DNA of 64,000 nucleotides from Pseudocercospora fijiensis CIRAD86. Its lineage: Eukaryota; Ascomycota; Dothideomycetes; Mycosphaerellales; Mycosphaerellaceae. The translations under genes and the position numbers were made by a program. Shown piece after piece: positions 1 through 10,232 of this stretch (the first letter of the stretch is position 1; every line of letters begins with the position of its first letter). The notes beneath the pieces were generated by a model. That model was not told the DNA's origin, did not search any database, and was given only the letters and a program-made list of their open reading frames with translations. The stretch spans positions 2,623,057-2,687,056 of the forward strand of contig NW_006921534.1 in NCBI RefSeq assembly GCF_000340215.1, read 5' to 3'.

Positions 1-3000
1 AGCGCCCATGCTGCCGGACGAGACGCGAGATTCTTTGGGAGTTGTTCCGGCCAGCCTTTTGCTTTGATGGTTGAGCGACGGCATTTGCAGAGACATGGCT
101 GGGACGGCGTTTCTTGACGTCTGGCGAAGAGTGGCGTCATTTCGTGGAAGGCTGTTAGTCCTCGTTGTCCGGCTGTTGTAGCTGCTCAAGCTAGTCCGGC
201 GACTGTGGCGGCTGTGGCGGCTTTGGCTGCGTCCAGTGGCAGTGCCAGCCATCCTGCTGAAGCTTTGCCTCACTGTCTTGCCGAACCCAGGGTTGAACTC
301 ATCAAGCTCATCTTGCGACATCGTGTCCTCTTCTTCAGCTTTTTCTCGCTCCGTTCTCAGAAGCAGGTAGGAGAGTGCATTGAACCATGTCTCATGTCTT
401 TGACCAGTAGGGGCGGTGAAGACGATCTCGCGGCCAGGAGTGACGACCACAAGAGACTTCCTATGTAGACCAGGAGGATATGCATTGTCGTCCGAAACGA
501 CGCGGACAGCTTCAATTGCGACACTCTTGGCCTTCAACATCGACTTGCCAGCCGTGCTTGGGTCCTGCTCACTCCAGTACAACGTTCTAGTGTAAGGATG
601 GACCCAGAAGAATCGTCTGTGTCGCGTTGTGGATGTTTCACTCCTGCCGGCCTTGCGCGTGTATTTCCAGAGGTACTCACCAATCATGGTCTGTGTGATA
701 GCCTGGATCATTCGCGGATCTGTTGATGGCGTCACATCTGCTGGGTACATGATCTGACCTCTCGTTATGTTGAAGCGTTCGTCCAGCTCGGACGCAAAGG
801 AAGACATCGACGTTCTATGCGATATCCTATCTGACTGACTGGCGATAGCACTGCGGCTGTCTTTTCGTCGAGGAGGGCGAGGCGTTGTGGAATCACGCGA
901 ATGGATTGCTCGCTCAACGTATGGTCGTCCTCCAGGCGTGTTTGGACGCGGTCTGTATGCTGACGCAGGCATCGTTGGGGGACCCATAGTACCCGCCGAA
1001 AATGCTGTAAGTGGCACAGCCGGGTTCTGTTGAGCTGCAGCGATCTTGACATTGTGATCTGGAGGAAGTGGAGGCGCGCTGGCGGCGTCTTCACGACGGA
1101 GACTACCCGCACTCGCTGGCCGCTTGGCTTTCTTCAAGGTCGGTGACTCGTAGATGAAAGGTCGAATCTCAGGGTTGATCTTGTCTTTCTTCGAAGGCGT
1201 GGATAGGGCAGCTGCAGCGGCTGCACCGACTACTGTACCAGCAACGGCACTCTTGAATGGCGAGCTTCCAGCATCCTTGAGTGAAGGAACGACAGCCTTG
1301 TCCTTGATCATTGTATCAATGTCCTGACCGGAAACAATAGTCTGTGAGCCCTCGTCGGCCATCGCGCTCTTCGAAGTCACGTTCGGTGAGACATCGCCAA
1401 GTGGCTGTCTTGTGTGTATCGCTAGGCCGGCTGGAGAATTATCTTTCGACACATCTCTGTAGACTTGAATCTCATCATCGCTTGCGCCTGCGAAGACTTG
1501 TGAGTCTTCCGCGGTACCATCTGACTGACTTGCGAATCGCACGTTGCGTTTGAATCCTGGTGTCTCGATTGCCTCGTCTGAATCGTCTCCGCTGAGCGGG
1601 AGATCTTGTCTCCTAGAGCTCCTTTGGGGTAGCATAGGTGTCACTGGCTCTGGTAGCACAGGTGTCAGCTCTTGAGAGAGCACGTCTGAAAAGGCCAGCT
1701 GGACAGGTATTGCTGGAGGCGGCGCAGCAGGCATTGGTGGCACATCAGAAGTGACTTCAGTAGAACGCTGTGCGCCATTGACGACTGGCATTCGACTGGT
1801 ATTAGGTGGTAGTGGCCACATCTCAGGCTCAGTCTCCTCCGAGATGACTGGAGAGGGATCCGTGGAGACAAGAGGAAGATCTTCGACCACAAGTGTCTCC
1901 GGCCCAGCATCGGCATCCGTTTTCATGCTGACCGTGACGGGAAGACCGCGTGCATCCGTACTGGTGCTGATCGTCCGCGCAGGTTGTTTGACATCATTAC
2001 CAGACGTGGTTGTCGAGATGACGCGAGCATCGGTGCCAGTGCTGATGGTGACTGGTATTCCGCGAGCATCGGTGCCAACACTGATCATTTGTTTCGTCTC
2101 GGGAATCGGGGCCTGGACTGGCTCAGGTGCACTCGCGACGTCTTTCAAATACGGCTGATCGGCTTCTACCTCGCAGCCATCGCTCTCAGCTGCTTCTTGT
2201 TTGTGACCTGCAATTCGACTCAGACCGAAGCCGGCCAATGCTCCTCCAGCAATCTCAGCAGCATGATCCATCAGAGATTGCTTCTCGATCGCAGGCTCTG
2301 GTTGCCACGGCTCGGTCATGACACCAGCATCGACCATTACTGGCTTGCTCGCAGTAGCTTCACGGGCAAGCATTGCCGAGTCCGCCTGGTTCTCAAAGTC
2401 ACGGGCTTGCAAAGCACTCTTTGGGCTGCTGACAGGAGTAGGAATGACCGGATCGACACCCACTTTCTCGTCGTCGTCCATCATGGTAGGACTACGAGGC
2501 TCAACGCTGCCTTGTCGCTGCGTGAGTGGCGTCTCTTCGAGGTCGCTGTCCAGGTGCCTGCCGGAAACTGGAGTGCCTTCCATGCTGCCATCTTCGAGTG
2601 CATCGAGCTCGTCACCCAGACTCTGCATACCAGCTGGCTGCGGTGTGCCAGTGCTTGAGCTCGGGCTGGCAATGCTAGCTCGAGGAGAATCTGCCATAAT
2701 GTCGCTGACACGGCCCGATCTCCGTCCACCACGGCCAAGGCGCAGCTTGTACTTCTGCTGTACAATGCTGTGGACTGGGGTCTTGACAATGTCACCGTCA
2801 TCATCACCAGATGTTGAAGCAGTCGACATGTACGATGAGCGATTACCAGCCTTGTTCTGATAGCTGCTGACTCGTCGCAATTTGCGAGCAGAAGTGGCCT
2901 CGGTCTCGGTGGCTTCTCCTTCGGTGTTATTTCCAAGGTCCTCAGCTCCTGTAGCAAAAGCCTCGCTCTCGGTGTTACCTCCTCGCTCAGTCGCGGTTTC

Positions 3001-4614
3001 AAAGCCAGCATCAGTCTCGTTGGCGGTTTCAAAAGCATCCGTGGTGTTACGATCAGATCTGCCATACGCCTGATTGTATGCTGTTGCAGCTGCAACACCA
3101 GCCACGCCAGCACCGGCAATCATTGCACCGATTTTAGGCTTGCTGGGCGTGGCTTCAGCTTCCTGATCCTCCCAGTCTGGCTCGTCGATGATCTCAGTGG
3201 TGCTGCTGCGGGCTGCGCCAAGCCTGCTGTTCGAAGGACGCTTGAATTTGATGCCTTCAGGCTCGCTTCGTCTCTTCTTTGCCACGTTCGCAGCTACACC
3301 TTGGCTCTCACGACGCGATTCGAGCTCGTCACGCGCGTCTTGCAACATGCGCTTGAGTTCGATCTTCTCAGTCTTCTCCCTATGGATGTTGTTCTTGAGG
3401 TTCTGAATCATTCTATGTGCATGATTCAAGCTTGACTTCAAAGTCTCGGACTCGAGCATACCATGGCGCGCTGGTGTGCCTTTGACCGGCGAGGGCGGAG
3501 CACTGTGCTCTGGGCTGGCATCGTCGGAGCCGACGCCCTCTTCAGCAGAAACGAAGTCGGTATCGGAGAGCTGGGCATGCTGGTTGAAGCGGAACGATAC
3601 GGCTTTTGCCAACTCCGTGTTTTGAGAAGCCAGCTCCTCGACCTTCTTCTGCAGCCTGAGCTTCTCGGCATCCCAAGTCGCAGCGTCACGACGCAAACCA
3701 TGCAAATCGGCCTCTTGAACCTTCTTTGCCATGCCGTTGTCCTCGATTAGCCGCTCGTGCGTGAGCTTCAGCTCATCCAACTCGCGCTCTTTCGCCGCCT
3801 TCTCCGACTGCAAGGACTTTAGATTCTGGGCCAGCCTAGTCTCTCTGTCCATTGTCTGCTTCAAATTCGCCTCGATCTCCTGCAAGCGCGTCTCCAGGTT
3901 CCAATTCTCATCCTTGTACTTCTGTTCGCTCATATCGTAGTGCCTGAGCTTTTGCTTCAATACAGCATTATCAGACTCCAGTTCAGCTTTCGCAGCGGTG
4001 GCGTCCTTCAAGGCGTCGTCCTTCTCTGCCAGGGCAGCTTGATAGTGCCTGACCTCAGCGAGAAGCTGGGTACTGATCTCCGCGGCGAATTCGATGTCGT
4101 GAACTCTGTTGCTTGGCTGGTTCCGCTGTCTCCGCGACGGTGCCGAAATCTTGGTTGGAGATTCTCGCCCTGATCCTGAAATGACCCCAGGTTGCGAGGC
4201 CTCGGTCTCGCTGGCGACCCTCGACTTGGGAAGAAATGCGCGAGCCGAGTCGCGACCGACTTCATTATACTCACGCTCGAGTTCGGAAAGTCTGCTCTGA
4301 AGCTCTGGCGGGATCTCACTGTCTTGCTGCAGCTGCTCTACTTCCTTCAATTTGGCCTCCAGCTCTCTGCGCTGCTTCGTCAAGGTAGTTCCCAATTGAC
4401 CGGCATCACGCAATCGACGATCTGTGTCCTTGAGGTGTGCTTCCAGTGCGCGTTTTGCAGAAGTCGGGGAATTGGTAGAGTACAGCGAGAAGTGGTCGGT
4501 ATCGAATGCGGCATATCGCAATGCTGGCGCCGGCTGGGCTTGTAGTGAGCCCGTGAAGGGGTCGAATGAGCCATTGGCGCTCACCGCTCCTGGCGGACTC
4601 GCGGCCGAGGCCAT
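1..4614 (-). CDS. apsA: Num1/ApsA-type cortical anchor protein (3' end beyond window)
   Basis: Cortical protein of the Num1/ApsA/Mcp5 family, which binds the plasma membrane through a C-terminal PH domain and anchors dynein (and mitochondria in yeast) for nuclear positioning. One frame is open for 1538 codons from the ATG at 4614 (MASAASPPGAVSANGSF) to the window edge, with no intron needed. The N-terminal third (about 4480-3330) is charged heptad-like sequence, predicted coiled coil. The middle is Ser/Thr/Pro-rich and disordered, with degenerate TDARG repeats near 1915-2092. The PH domain lies at about 690-340 and opens with MIGEYLWKYTRK, then RHRRFFWVHPYTRTLYWS, ending with ETWFNALSYLLLRTE; this is the hallmark of the family. 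A basic Ser-rich tail follows and is cut by the edge. The gene is divergent from CWC24. The family call rests on the PH signature; the truncation is a window effect. Confidence 0.88.
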   Translation of the reverse strand, partial: MASAASPPGAVSANGSFDPFTGSLQAQPAPALRYAAFDTDHFSLYSTNSPTSAKRALEAHLKDTDRRLRDAGQLGTTLTKQRRELEAKLKEVEQLQQDSEIPPELQSRLSELEREYNEVGRDSARAFLPKSRVASETEASQPGVISGSGRESPTKISAPSRRQRNQPSNRVHDIEFAAEISTQLLAEVRHYQAALAEKDDALKDATAAKAELESDNAVLKQKLRHYDMSEQKYKDENWNLETRLQEIEANLKQTMDRETRLAQNLKSLQSEKAAKERELDELKLTHERLIEDNGMAKKVQEADLHGLRRDAATWDAEKLRLQKKVEELASQNTELAKAVSFRFNQHAQLSDTDFVSAEEGVGSDDASPEHSAPPSPVKGTPARHGMLESETLKSSLNHAHRMIQNLKNNIHREKTEKIELKRMLQDARDELESRRESQGVAANVAKKRRSEPEGIKFKRPSNSRLGAARSSTTEIIDEPDWEDQEAEATPSKPKIGAMIAGAGVAGVAAATAYNQAYGRSDRNTTDAFETANETDAGFETATERGGNTESEAFATGAEDLGNNTEGEATETEATSARKLRRVSSYQNKAGNRSSYMSTASTSGDDDGDIVKTPVHSIVQQKYKLRLGRGGRRSGRVSDIMADSPRASIASPSSSTGTPQPAGMQSLGDELDALEDGSMEGTPVSGRHLDSDLEETPLTQRQGSVEPRSPTMMDDDEKVGVDPVIPTPVSSPKSALQARDFENQADSAMLAREATASKPVMVDAGVMTEPWQPEPAIEKQSLMDHAAEIAGGALAGFGLSRIAGHKQEAAESDGCEVEADQPYLKDVASAPEPVQAPIPETKQMISVGTDARGIPVTISTGTDARVISTTTSGNDVKQPARTISTSTDARGLPVTVSMKTDADAGPETLVVEDLPLVSTDPSPVISEETEPEMWPLPPNTSRMPVVNGAQRSTEVTSDVPPMPAAPPPAIPVQLAFSDVLSQELTPVLPEPVTPMLPQRSSRRQDLPLSGDDSDEAIETPGFKRNVRFASQSDGTAEDSQVFAGASDDEIQVYRDVSKDNSPAGLAIHTRQPLGDVSPNVTSKSAMADEGSQTIVSGQDIDTMIKDKAVVPSLKDAGSSPFKSAVAGTVVGAAAAAALSTPSKKDKINPEIRPFIYESPTLKKAKRPASAGSLRREDAASAPPLPPDHNVKIAAAQQNPAVPLTAFSAGTMGPPTMPASAYRPRPNTPGGRPYVERAIHSRDSTTPRPPRRKDSRSAIASQSDRISHRTSMSSFASELDERFNITRGQIMYPADVTPSTDPRMIQAITQTMIGEYLWKYTRKAGRSETSTTRHRRFFWVHPYTRTLYWSEQDPSTAGKSMLKAKSVAIEAVRVVSDDNAYPPGLHRKSLVVVTPGREIVFTAPTGQRHETWFNALSYLLLRTEREKAEEEDTMSQDELDEFNPGFGKTVRQSFSRMAGTATGRSQSRHSRHSRRTSLSSYNSRTTRTNSLPRNDATLRQTSRNAVPAMSLQMPSLNHQSKRLAGTTPKESRVSSGSMGA
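1915..2092 (-). repeat. Degenerate TDARG peptide repeats inside num1
   Basis: The minus-strand num1 frame contains about four degenerate repeats of a unit like ISTGTDARGIPVT (variants SVGTDARGIPVT, STGTDARVISTT, STSTDARGLPVT, SMKTDADAG). Num1 and ApsA carry internal tandem repeats between the coiled coil and the PH domain, so this is a short version of that region. Confidence 0.7.
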
Positions 4615-5537
4615 ATTGCCGTCGTCTTGGAAGAGGGAGTGGTTTGTTGTGATGGAAAGGAAATATTAATGAGTAAAAGGGTTCAGCATGCGCGCGGACT
4701 GCGGCTCTGCGGAATGAATGTATGTCTCGTTTCAGAGCAGACGGAGAAGCCGGTCAGATGAACGTCGACCAGGTTTCTTGTGCGGGCGCAGGCGTAGGCG
4801 TAGGAACCCGCAGGAAGCCAGCGATGCAAGAAGAGAAAGCGAAGGGTCCGTTGCCCGTTGCCGGGTGTTTGCAGAGGAGGTGTCACTCTGTACACGCGCG
4901 ACTGGGGGAGGAGCGATGGAGCAAGAAGAGGCCCTGAGATCGCGAACCAGGTGTTTCTCGGCAGAGTGTTGTTTACAGCACGATGCTGCGGGGCGCTCTC
5001 GGGACACGACGCAGGCCAAGGGGCAGCGCAACCAGACATTCCAGTTGCGTCGGCAAGTCGGTACCGCCAAGCTCGCCGGCTCGAGGGGTGAAGTGGAGGG
5101 AAAATCAATGAATGGGACCAAAATACACCAAACAACAGACGAGAGGAGCAGCGCGAAGGAAAGGCCAAAGAAGGCGAAACAGGACGCGTGAATACAAGAC
5201 GGAAGGTTTACTGTGCAAAACTCTATCTGTGCTCGGATGCCCACATCCCTGCTCATTCACATGAACCGCCATTGCGAGTGTGCATGGTGTCTCGTTGGTC
5301 TTGCGTGTTGGCGCGTTTGTGTGTTTGTTTTCGAAGCTGCAGACTCGCAGTATCGCCTTCATCACAGCAGCTCTGTTCCCCTGCATTGAAAGCGCGACTG
5401 CTTGACTTTCGCCGGCGCCGGCGCACGTGGTGAAAGGATTCCCCAGGCAGTGCAGTCGCAGAAGAAACCTTGAAGTGGCGTCCGACAGAACTCTCAACTC
5501 ACATTATTTGCTTCGACTTGACATAGTATCCTCCGAA
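4615..5537. promoter_or_regulatory. Divergent intergenic region num1 / CWC24
   Basis: 923 bp between two divergent starts, so it should hold both promoters. The only named motif I can point to is CACGTG (E-box/Cbf1-type) at 5424-5429, about 110 bp before the CWC24 ATG. Longer open frames here overlap on both strands and look like chance GC-rich ORFs. Confidence 0.45.
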
Positions 5538-6461
5538 ATGACTGATATCGCAGCGCCCGTGTTCAAGAAGCGTGCAAAGAACACCAATCTTCGCAAACGA
5601 CCTGCCACGCCTCCGCCAGAAGACTCAAATTCCGACTCAGACTACACGGACGATGAGCAGGGTGTCCGAATTAAACGGCGCAAGAAGGAAGGCGTGCAAG
5701 TAGGAGGCAACGGACCAAAGCGAGCGCTAGATACCAGCAAGTCGACCGCTTTTGAAGCCGATCGCACAACGAATATCACGGCAAACGAGGACGCGACAAA
5801 AGCTTCAAACTGGTACACAGATGCTGCGCTTGCTGCCAAAGATGCTGGAAGCAAGACCACAAAGGAGGAGACAGTGGTTCAAGAAGCACCGGACGGAACA
5901 TATCAGGGTACCGCGAAATACTCAAGTTTCATTCAAAAGCATCCAGATGCACGCCAGGTGGGGCCAGTGAGAGCGCCTACAAACATCAGAACAATCACCG
6001 TCACCGATTTTGCGCCTGATGTGTGCAAAGACTACAAGCAGACAGGCTTCTGTGGTTTCGGAGACAGCTGCAAGTTCTTACACGCTCGAGAAGACTATGC
6101 GCAAGGATGGCAGCTGGACAAGGAATGGGAAAAGGCAGGCAAAAAGGACAAGCTGGGCCAGAAAAAGAATGACGACGACGGCCTTGACGACGAGGAGAAG
6201 ATGCTGAAGGAGATCCCCTTCAAGTGCATCATCTGCAAGGGGGATTACAAGAACCCGGTCGTGACCAAGTGCGGACACTACTTCTGTGAAAAGTGTGCCA
6301 TGCAAAGATACATGAAGGATAAGAAGAAGACTTGTGCCAATTGTGGTGCCGACACGAATGGAAGCTTTGGCATCGCAAAGAAGCTGAAAGACTTGCTGCA
6401 GCGGAAGAAGAAGCGTGAAGAGGAAAGGGCAGAGAAAGAGGCCGAGCAGCATGGCGAGTAA
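5538..6461 (+). CDS. CWC24: Pre-mRNA-splicing factor CWC24 (CCCH + RING)
   Basis: 307-aa protein matching Cwc24/RNF113, a spliceosome component that acts before the first catalytic step. Order of parts: a disordered charged N-terminus (KKRAKNTNLRKRPATPP); a CCCH zinc finger with C163, C172, C178, H182 (CKDYKQTGFCGFGDSCKFLH); an acidic/Lys linker; a C3HC4 RING with C230, C233, C245, H247, C250, C253, C266, C269; and a basic Lys/Arg/Glu-rich tail. I chose the ATG at 5538 because the open frame further upstream has no ATG and the peptide after 5538 is the family-typical start. Single exon, stop TAA at 6459. The order CCCH then RING with the spacer is diagnostic. Confidence 0.93.
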   Translation: MTDIAAPVFKKRAKNTNLRKRPATPPPEDSNSDSDYTDDEQGVRIKRRKKEGVQVGGNGPKRALDTSKSTAFEADRTTNITANEDATKASNWYTDAALAAKDAGSKTTKEETVVQEAPDGTYQGTAKYSSFIQKHPDARQVGPVRAPTNIRTITVTDFAPDVCKDYKQTGFCGFGDSCKFLHAREDYAQGWQLDKEWEKAGKKDKLGQKKNDDDGLDDEEKMLKEIPFKCIICKGDYKNPVVTKCGHYFCEKCAMQRYMKDKKKTCANCGADTNGSFGIAKKLKDLLQRKKKREEERAEKEAEQHGE

Positions 6462-6708
6462 GCAGGTTACCCACATCTCTAGAATCCAACTACCAGGGCA
6501 ATTTGGCAGTAGGTGTCCGCACGATCACTTCGTGCGACTGCTACTCCTTCCTCAGAAGTCGCTCTTCCCTAAGTCATCTCTAACGGCTTTGCAGCTGCGG
6601 CCAAATTTCTGCCTGGCTTCAGTTGATTTCTTAAAAGTTCACCGCGACTCATGATCTGAACATCTTTGGTGCCCCACATGAGACGTGTCATTACAAGCAA
6701 CCATCACC

Positions 6709-7713
6709 ATGGACGACTTCATCAGGTGCGCACAACTTGGACTACGTTGCTTGACTGTCGCTGACTCTTAGACAGACAGCTCGAAGGACCGACAGTTGTG
6801 GTCTGCGTCGGACCAACTGAGAAGAGGCGCGACTTCAAAGTTGCAAAGGTAAGAAATCCCCAAAATGGCTCGACTGGCTGTCCTGTGATGTTCATCTGCG
6901 AAGGACCTGCTCTTCGAAAAGAGCGAATGGTTTAAGAATGCTCTGAAGCATGAGCGTTTCGTGGAGGGCCAATTCAACATCATTGAGCTTCCGGAGGACT
7001 CATCCTCCGTGTTTGCGGCATTCTACTATTTCATCCTTCACCACAACGAGCTCGCTTTCAAGCCGGTCTGCATTCAGGACGACGGCACCGATGCTTGCTG
7101 GGAACAGCTGAAGCTATGCATCGATATCTGGATCTTCGGCGACAAAATCGGAATGTACGGGCTGCAAAACGCCGCAATGAAACGAGCATGCTTTCTCATC
7201 CAAGAATGCGACATACGCAAGGCTGCGCTTCCTGCTGCAGTGCTCGAAGCCTGTTTCAATAAGACACTTCCGGGCTCACCAATGCAAGTGCTGGCAGCGG
7301 ATTACGTGGTCAGAAGCATGACAAACGAGCCCGAAAAATCTGCACAGCTTCTGTCTCACTTGGCTACTACCCAAGGCTTCGTGTCAGCAATGCAAGGTTC
7401 TCAGGCGCAGTATCATCTTGCAAACTGTGTCAAATATATGGAGGCCTCCTTCCCACGATACGAAGATTTCTACAAGCATCAGGACGTACTGCTCGTGCTT
7501 CCTCGAGGGCAAGAGGAGACAGAGTTGCATACCTCGGACGGCCGACTCAACCGATGCTACGCCCATTGTTTCGATTGTGAGGGCGTGGTGGAGGAGATCG
7601 ACCTCAAGTGTTTGAGCTGTCTGCAAGGCAGCAACGACGAGAAAGTGGCAGCTGTGCCATTGTGCGAAACCTGTGCAAACGATCGGAAGGGCAAGTCTAA
7701 GGTCGTCACTTAA
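6709..7713 (+). CDS. BTB/POZ domain protein (3 exons)
   Basis: Spliced model: exons 6709-6725, 6776-6848, 6904-7713; introns of 50 nt (GTGCGC...GACAG) and 55 nt (GTAAGA...GCGAAG). Joined, they give 299 aa starting MDDFIRQLEGPTVVVCVG. The BTB fold covers about residues 9-115, with the typical exposed strand (VVVCVG), FKVAKDLLFEKSEWFKNAL and a long helix ending FYYFILHH. The C-terminal 60 residues carry a cluster of Cys (CFDCEG, CLSCLQG, CETC) that could bind zinc. Fungal BTB proteins of this size are often of unknown role; some are CUL3 adaptors. No BACK or Kelch region is visible. Stop TAA. The first exon encodes only five and two-thirds codons, so it is the least certain part. Confidence 0.75.
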
Positions 7714-8700
7714 GCTCTCAAGTCGCTTCGATATGAGAAGTCGTGGTGAGGAATCGGAGTCAGACCGAGCGGCTTCAACGAGGACTGCTTGTTTGGAGAT
7801 TCAAAAGTTGGCTCATAGTAACGCAGAGGATCCGATATTAAAAGTGCCTCTTGTGTGATTGAGTACAGGCTTTCCAGACATGCAAAAGATTTCAAACAAA
7901 CTGTGTGTGACTGCTGCACGCTGGCTCTGTAGTGAGTCTCTATCTCTGCAACGAGTGTTGTAGACCGAGCGTTATTGGCGTCATCAAACAGTGAAGCGAT
8001 GACCGCCAGCATGGAGTGAGCGAAGTCTAAATTCTCATTTTCACACAAACGGCCTTTGACTGACACAACGCTCTTGCTCTCTAGTGAGTTCCTATCTTTG
8101 CAACCAGGGACATGGACAGAGCCTTGTTAATGGCATCAAACACTGCAGTAACAGCCAGTACAAAGTGAGCCACGCCTAGACATCAGTGTCCCAAGTCTTC
8201 ATGTCTTGGCCTGAGTTTTGCCACAGATTAACCTGCGGTGTAAATGCAATGATCGACGGATGCTCGGTGATAAGGATGATTTCGTCCAATGTATAAGCAG
8301 ATGAGGTCTTCCTAGTCTGCGAGGGCATTCGTGGTTCACGCTACAAGCCTACAACGTGCTTTGATATGCCAGAATGGTCTTCCTTACAGCCATGCACAGC
8401 AGTGTAACAAGACTCTTTCGTACAGCTGCCCGAGTATGGTCCAGAGACAGGCTATTGTGCAAGTCCTTGCCAGTTCTTCTGCACGAGAGGAAGGCCTGAT
8501 CGGACCGGCATTTGGCGTATAGTGCAGCAGCTTCGCGAGCGGCGGGCGATGTGAGTGACGTCTCTGTGTGGCCCAAGAGAGAGGGATGCAGGGTAGAGGT
8601 GCATGCTACGCAAGCGCTAACTAGGAAGTGTTGTGGACCGCGGGCGCGTTCCAAGAGTGGCAGCGCAGAGGTCACCTACGTTCGAAAATTTTCGGCTTGG
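7714..8700. other. Intergenic region with an old tandem duplication
   Basis: No convincing gene. Two diverged copies of a ~108-bp unit lie at about 7925-8032 and 8076-8184, both containing TAGTGAGT...CTATCT.TGCAAC and ATCAAACA.TG. On the minus strand both encode similar ~31-residue peptides (see findings). Normal base composition ends near 8700, where the AT-rich island begins. Confidence 0.55.
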
Positions 8701-9591
8701 CGTTGCTTAAAAAAGCGAGCGTCCACTAGCTGAGCTATATCAGCTTCCCCGGATTTCTTGGCATAGATGGGCAGATATATATACGCAAAACCCGAGGACG
8801 TTCAGCCAATTAGATACACTACTAACGAGGGTAGTAGATGCGGGCGCCCCGAGGCCCAATCGTTAGACTACGCTTTATTAAGGGCCCCTCCGGGGGAGCA
8901 GGGGCTAGCCGGCTACTCACAGTGTTTACTATTCTGTATTCCCGAGTAGGACTGTAATCCCCCGACCGTGTAGCTAATTCTACGCTATAATATAGCACAC
9001 GTTGAAGCTATACGGGTCGGGAATAGGTACTTCCGGAGGGTGTTTGGTTAGCTTTTTTTTTTTTTAAAAAAAAAAGACTAAGGTAGAGGAGATTAACTAC
9101 GAACAATATTTTATTATTACAATCGTTAAAGCCTAAATTTTAACTACAATCGACGACTATCGGATTTAGAGTCTAGTATTCGGTTAGTATATGTATTAGT
9201 ATTAATACGATTCTAATAAAAATTATACTATAAGTCTATATATATATATATAATATATAAGATAGTATATATAGCAAGGGGAAATATAAACGTATATATA
9301 GAAATTAAATATACTAGTTAAGGGGATATATTTATAATGCTAGTATATAATATATTATAAGAGTATTAGGATAGATTAGGACAATATTAGTAGAAACTAT
9401 ACCGTTATTACCGGACAACTTAGTCCGTTATAAACCCTAGATATATTCGAAAATCAAAGAAATATATACGTTTACTTAAATTATAGAATTAGAGCCGCGC
9501 GAGTTAGTACAATAGTCTAGCAACTTGTTAAGTTACTTAGATAGGAACTCGATAATAGAATTTCCTCTTAGTAGTTATAGCCTATTATAAA

Positions 9592-9832
9592 CGCCGTCCA
9601 AGTACAAAACTATATATAGTAGATTAATATACAAAGTACTCCTCCTCGAAAGTTGAAACCTAACTCCGATATAGCGCCGCCTAAGCACAAAACTATATAT
9701 AGTAGATTAATATACAAAGTACTCCTCCTCCTCGAAACCTAACTCCGATATAGCGCCGCCTAAGTACAAAACCATATATAGTAGATTAATATACAAAGTA
9801 CTCCTCCTCCTCGAAACCTAACTCCGGTATAG
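9592..9832. repeat. Three tandem ~80-bp repeats
   Basis: Three head-to-tail copies at 9592-9674 (83 bp), 9675-9753 (79 bp) and 9754-9832 (79 bp). Each begins CGCCG(T/C)C(C/T)AAG.ACAAAAC and contains TATATATAGTAGATTAATAT and a CTC(CTC)n stretch followed by GAAACCTAACTCCG.TATAG. Copies differ by a few transitions and by the number of CTC triplets. They lie downstream of the Helitron gene, possibly within its 3' noncoding part. Confidence 0.85.
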
Positions 9833-10232
9833 GACTACTACCTCCTATCCCACCAGCCATTAGGTACTCCTCCGGGGGCCCCTCCGGACGGGGTATAGTA
9901 GGCGCTCTTCGCCTCGGTAGTAACGTAGGGCTAGGATCCGCCGGGCTAGGTAATAAATCCGGCGATACCGAGCCACCCCATAATTCCTCCTGCGTAGTTC
10001 TATGCCGTAACGGACTCCTCTGCCTAGTATCCCTTAAAGACGGCCGGAGGATAGGTAGAATCCGAACCGGCGAAGGATCGATACTCTTACGGAGGGTAGA
10101 AGGTATTTTCCTAGTCGAGACTGAAGGAATAGACCTTGGCGAACTAAAGGCTAGACTTTGTGTACGTATACTACGTAGCGTAGTAGTAGGGCTAGTAATT
10201 TCGATAGATAGGAGTTGCTTCGTCCGTTCTAG

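Noticed and set aside
765..1112. Separate minus-strand 115-aa ORF
   Set aside because: It lies in another frame of the long num1 coding region, which is open across it.
9051..9075. Poly-T/poly-A palindrome as a terminator or element end
   Set aside because: Simple homopolymer runs are common in TA-rich DNA, and no element boundary or transcript is tied to it.
9592..9832. CRISPR-like array
   Set aside because: Three repeats directly abut with no unique spacers, and the genome is eukaryotic. It is a plain tandem repeat.
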